A stretch of DNA of 5,023 bases. Source: Planctomycetota bacterium. GTDB taxonomy: Bacteria; Planctomycetota; PUPC01; DSUN01. A program made the position numbers and the translations under genes. The notes beneath the pieces are model-generated. The model ran no database searches. It had not been told where the DNA came from and worked only from the letters and a program-made list of their open reading frames with translations. The DNA lies in the NCBI GenBank assembly GCA_016872875.1, contig VGYW01000553.1, positions 1-5,023 of the forward strand, given 5' to 3'. Numbering within the stretch: position 1 is the stretch's first letter; each line of letters starts with the position of its first letter. Below are positions 4,804 to 5,023 of the stretch, piece by piece.

Positions 4804-5023
4804 ATCTTTGCCCACAAGTAGGGCTTGTTTCGTAACCGTGGCGTTCGTGTTGCGTCGGGCGCTGCCGCGTGGTGGCAAAGGGTGTTGTGGGAAAGTCCGA
4901 GACGAAGAGGCAGGCACAGGAGTAGCCTTGCCAGTGGACGCCACGGTGGCGAGTGCGGCCCGTGTCGGGGCGCAAGGGGCAGTTCGTCTGCCCGAAGAGG
5001 TCTGTGAGGTGGCGGATGAGCGG
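4804..5023. other. Right-end stretch without a supported gene
   Basis: Frames on both strands stay open here, as expected in GC-rich DNA, but none has a recognisable domain, a convincing start or a ribosome binding site. A plus-strand frame is open to the window end (translating to ...GAQGAVRLPEEVCEVADER), and a minus-strand frame enters from the edge and stops within the REP-like hairpins. Part of a gene extending beyond the window may lie here, but I cannot tell which strand. Confidence 0.3.

Noticed and set aside
1..5023. CRISPR array, tRNA, rRNA, transposase or integrase
   Set aside because: No regularly spaced repeats, no tRNA-like folding and no recombinase motifs were seen on either strand.

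Overview
This 5 kb window is GC-rich, and its gene content suggests a Planctomycetota-like (PVC-group) bacterium, probably environmental. That assignment is an inference. It rests on a Tat-exported sulfatase with a second broken copy nearby, abundant short palindromic elements inside and between genes, and very GC-rich sulfatase codons. No rRNA, tRNA or other phylogenetic marker is present.

Layout, left to right. Positions 1-272 hold no confident gene; a weak minus-strand reading frame runs off the left edge. Positions 273-680 carry the 3' end of a sulfatase gene (last 110 codons, minus strand) plus about 75 bp of its downstream flank. A plus-strand beta-class amino-methyltransferase follows (about 808-1692), with a good sigma70-like promoter starting just outside the fragment. 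Facing it, 59 bp away, is a minus-strand two-gene unit: a DUF2283 protein (2578-2928) overlapping an HNH endonuclease (1752-2588). A 25-bp-arm hairpin (2977-3057) separates this unit from a complete sulfatase gene (3080-4624, minus strand). The sulfatase has its own promoter (4686-4714), followed by two tandem REP-like hairpins (4761-4803). The last 220 bases have no supported gene.

The most interesting feature is the arrangement. The sulfatase 3' end exists twice in the same orientation (273-680 and 3005-3412, 408 bp each, gap-free, about 88-89% identical over the coding part by hand count). The repeats bracket a 2.3 kb segment with exactly three genes: methyltransferase, HNH nuclease and DUF2283. 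This looks like a compact restriction-modification-like or toxin-antitoxin-like cassette. Recombination between the repeats would remove it and leave one intact hybrid sulfatase. The HNH protein also has a C-terminal C-x10-C-x2-C-x5-C cluster outside its zinc-binding HNH core, suggesting a second metal site. Function, mobility and coordination of the three genes are hypotheses; the repeats, motifs, overlaps and promoter duplication are visible in the sequence.

A second signal is a promoter-like sequence (TTGACT-N17-TAGGCT-N6-ATGGCAAG) placed identically upstream of both DUF2283 and the sulfatase. It would make the DUF2283 transcript leaderless. The sulfatase gene also carries two in-frame palindromic elements, one in its signal peptide and one in its C-terminal half.
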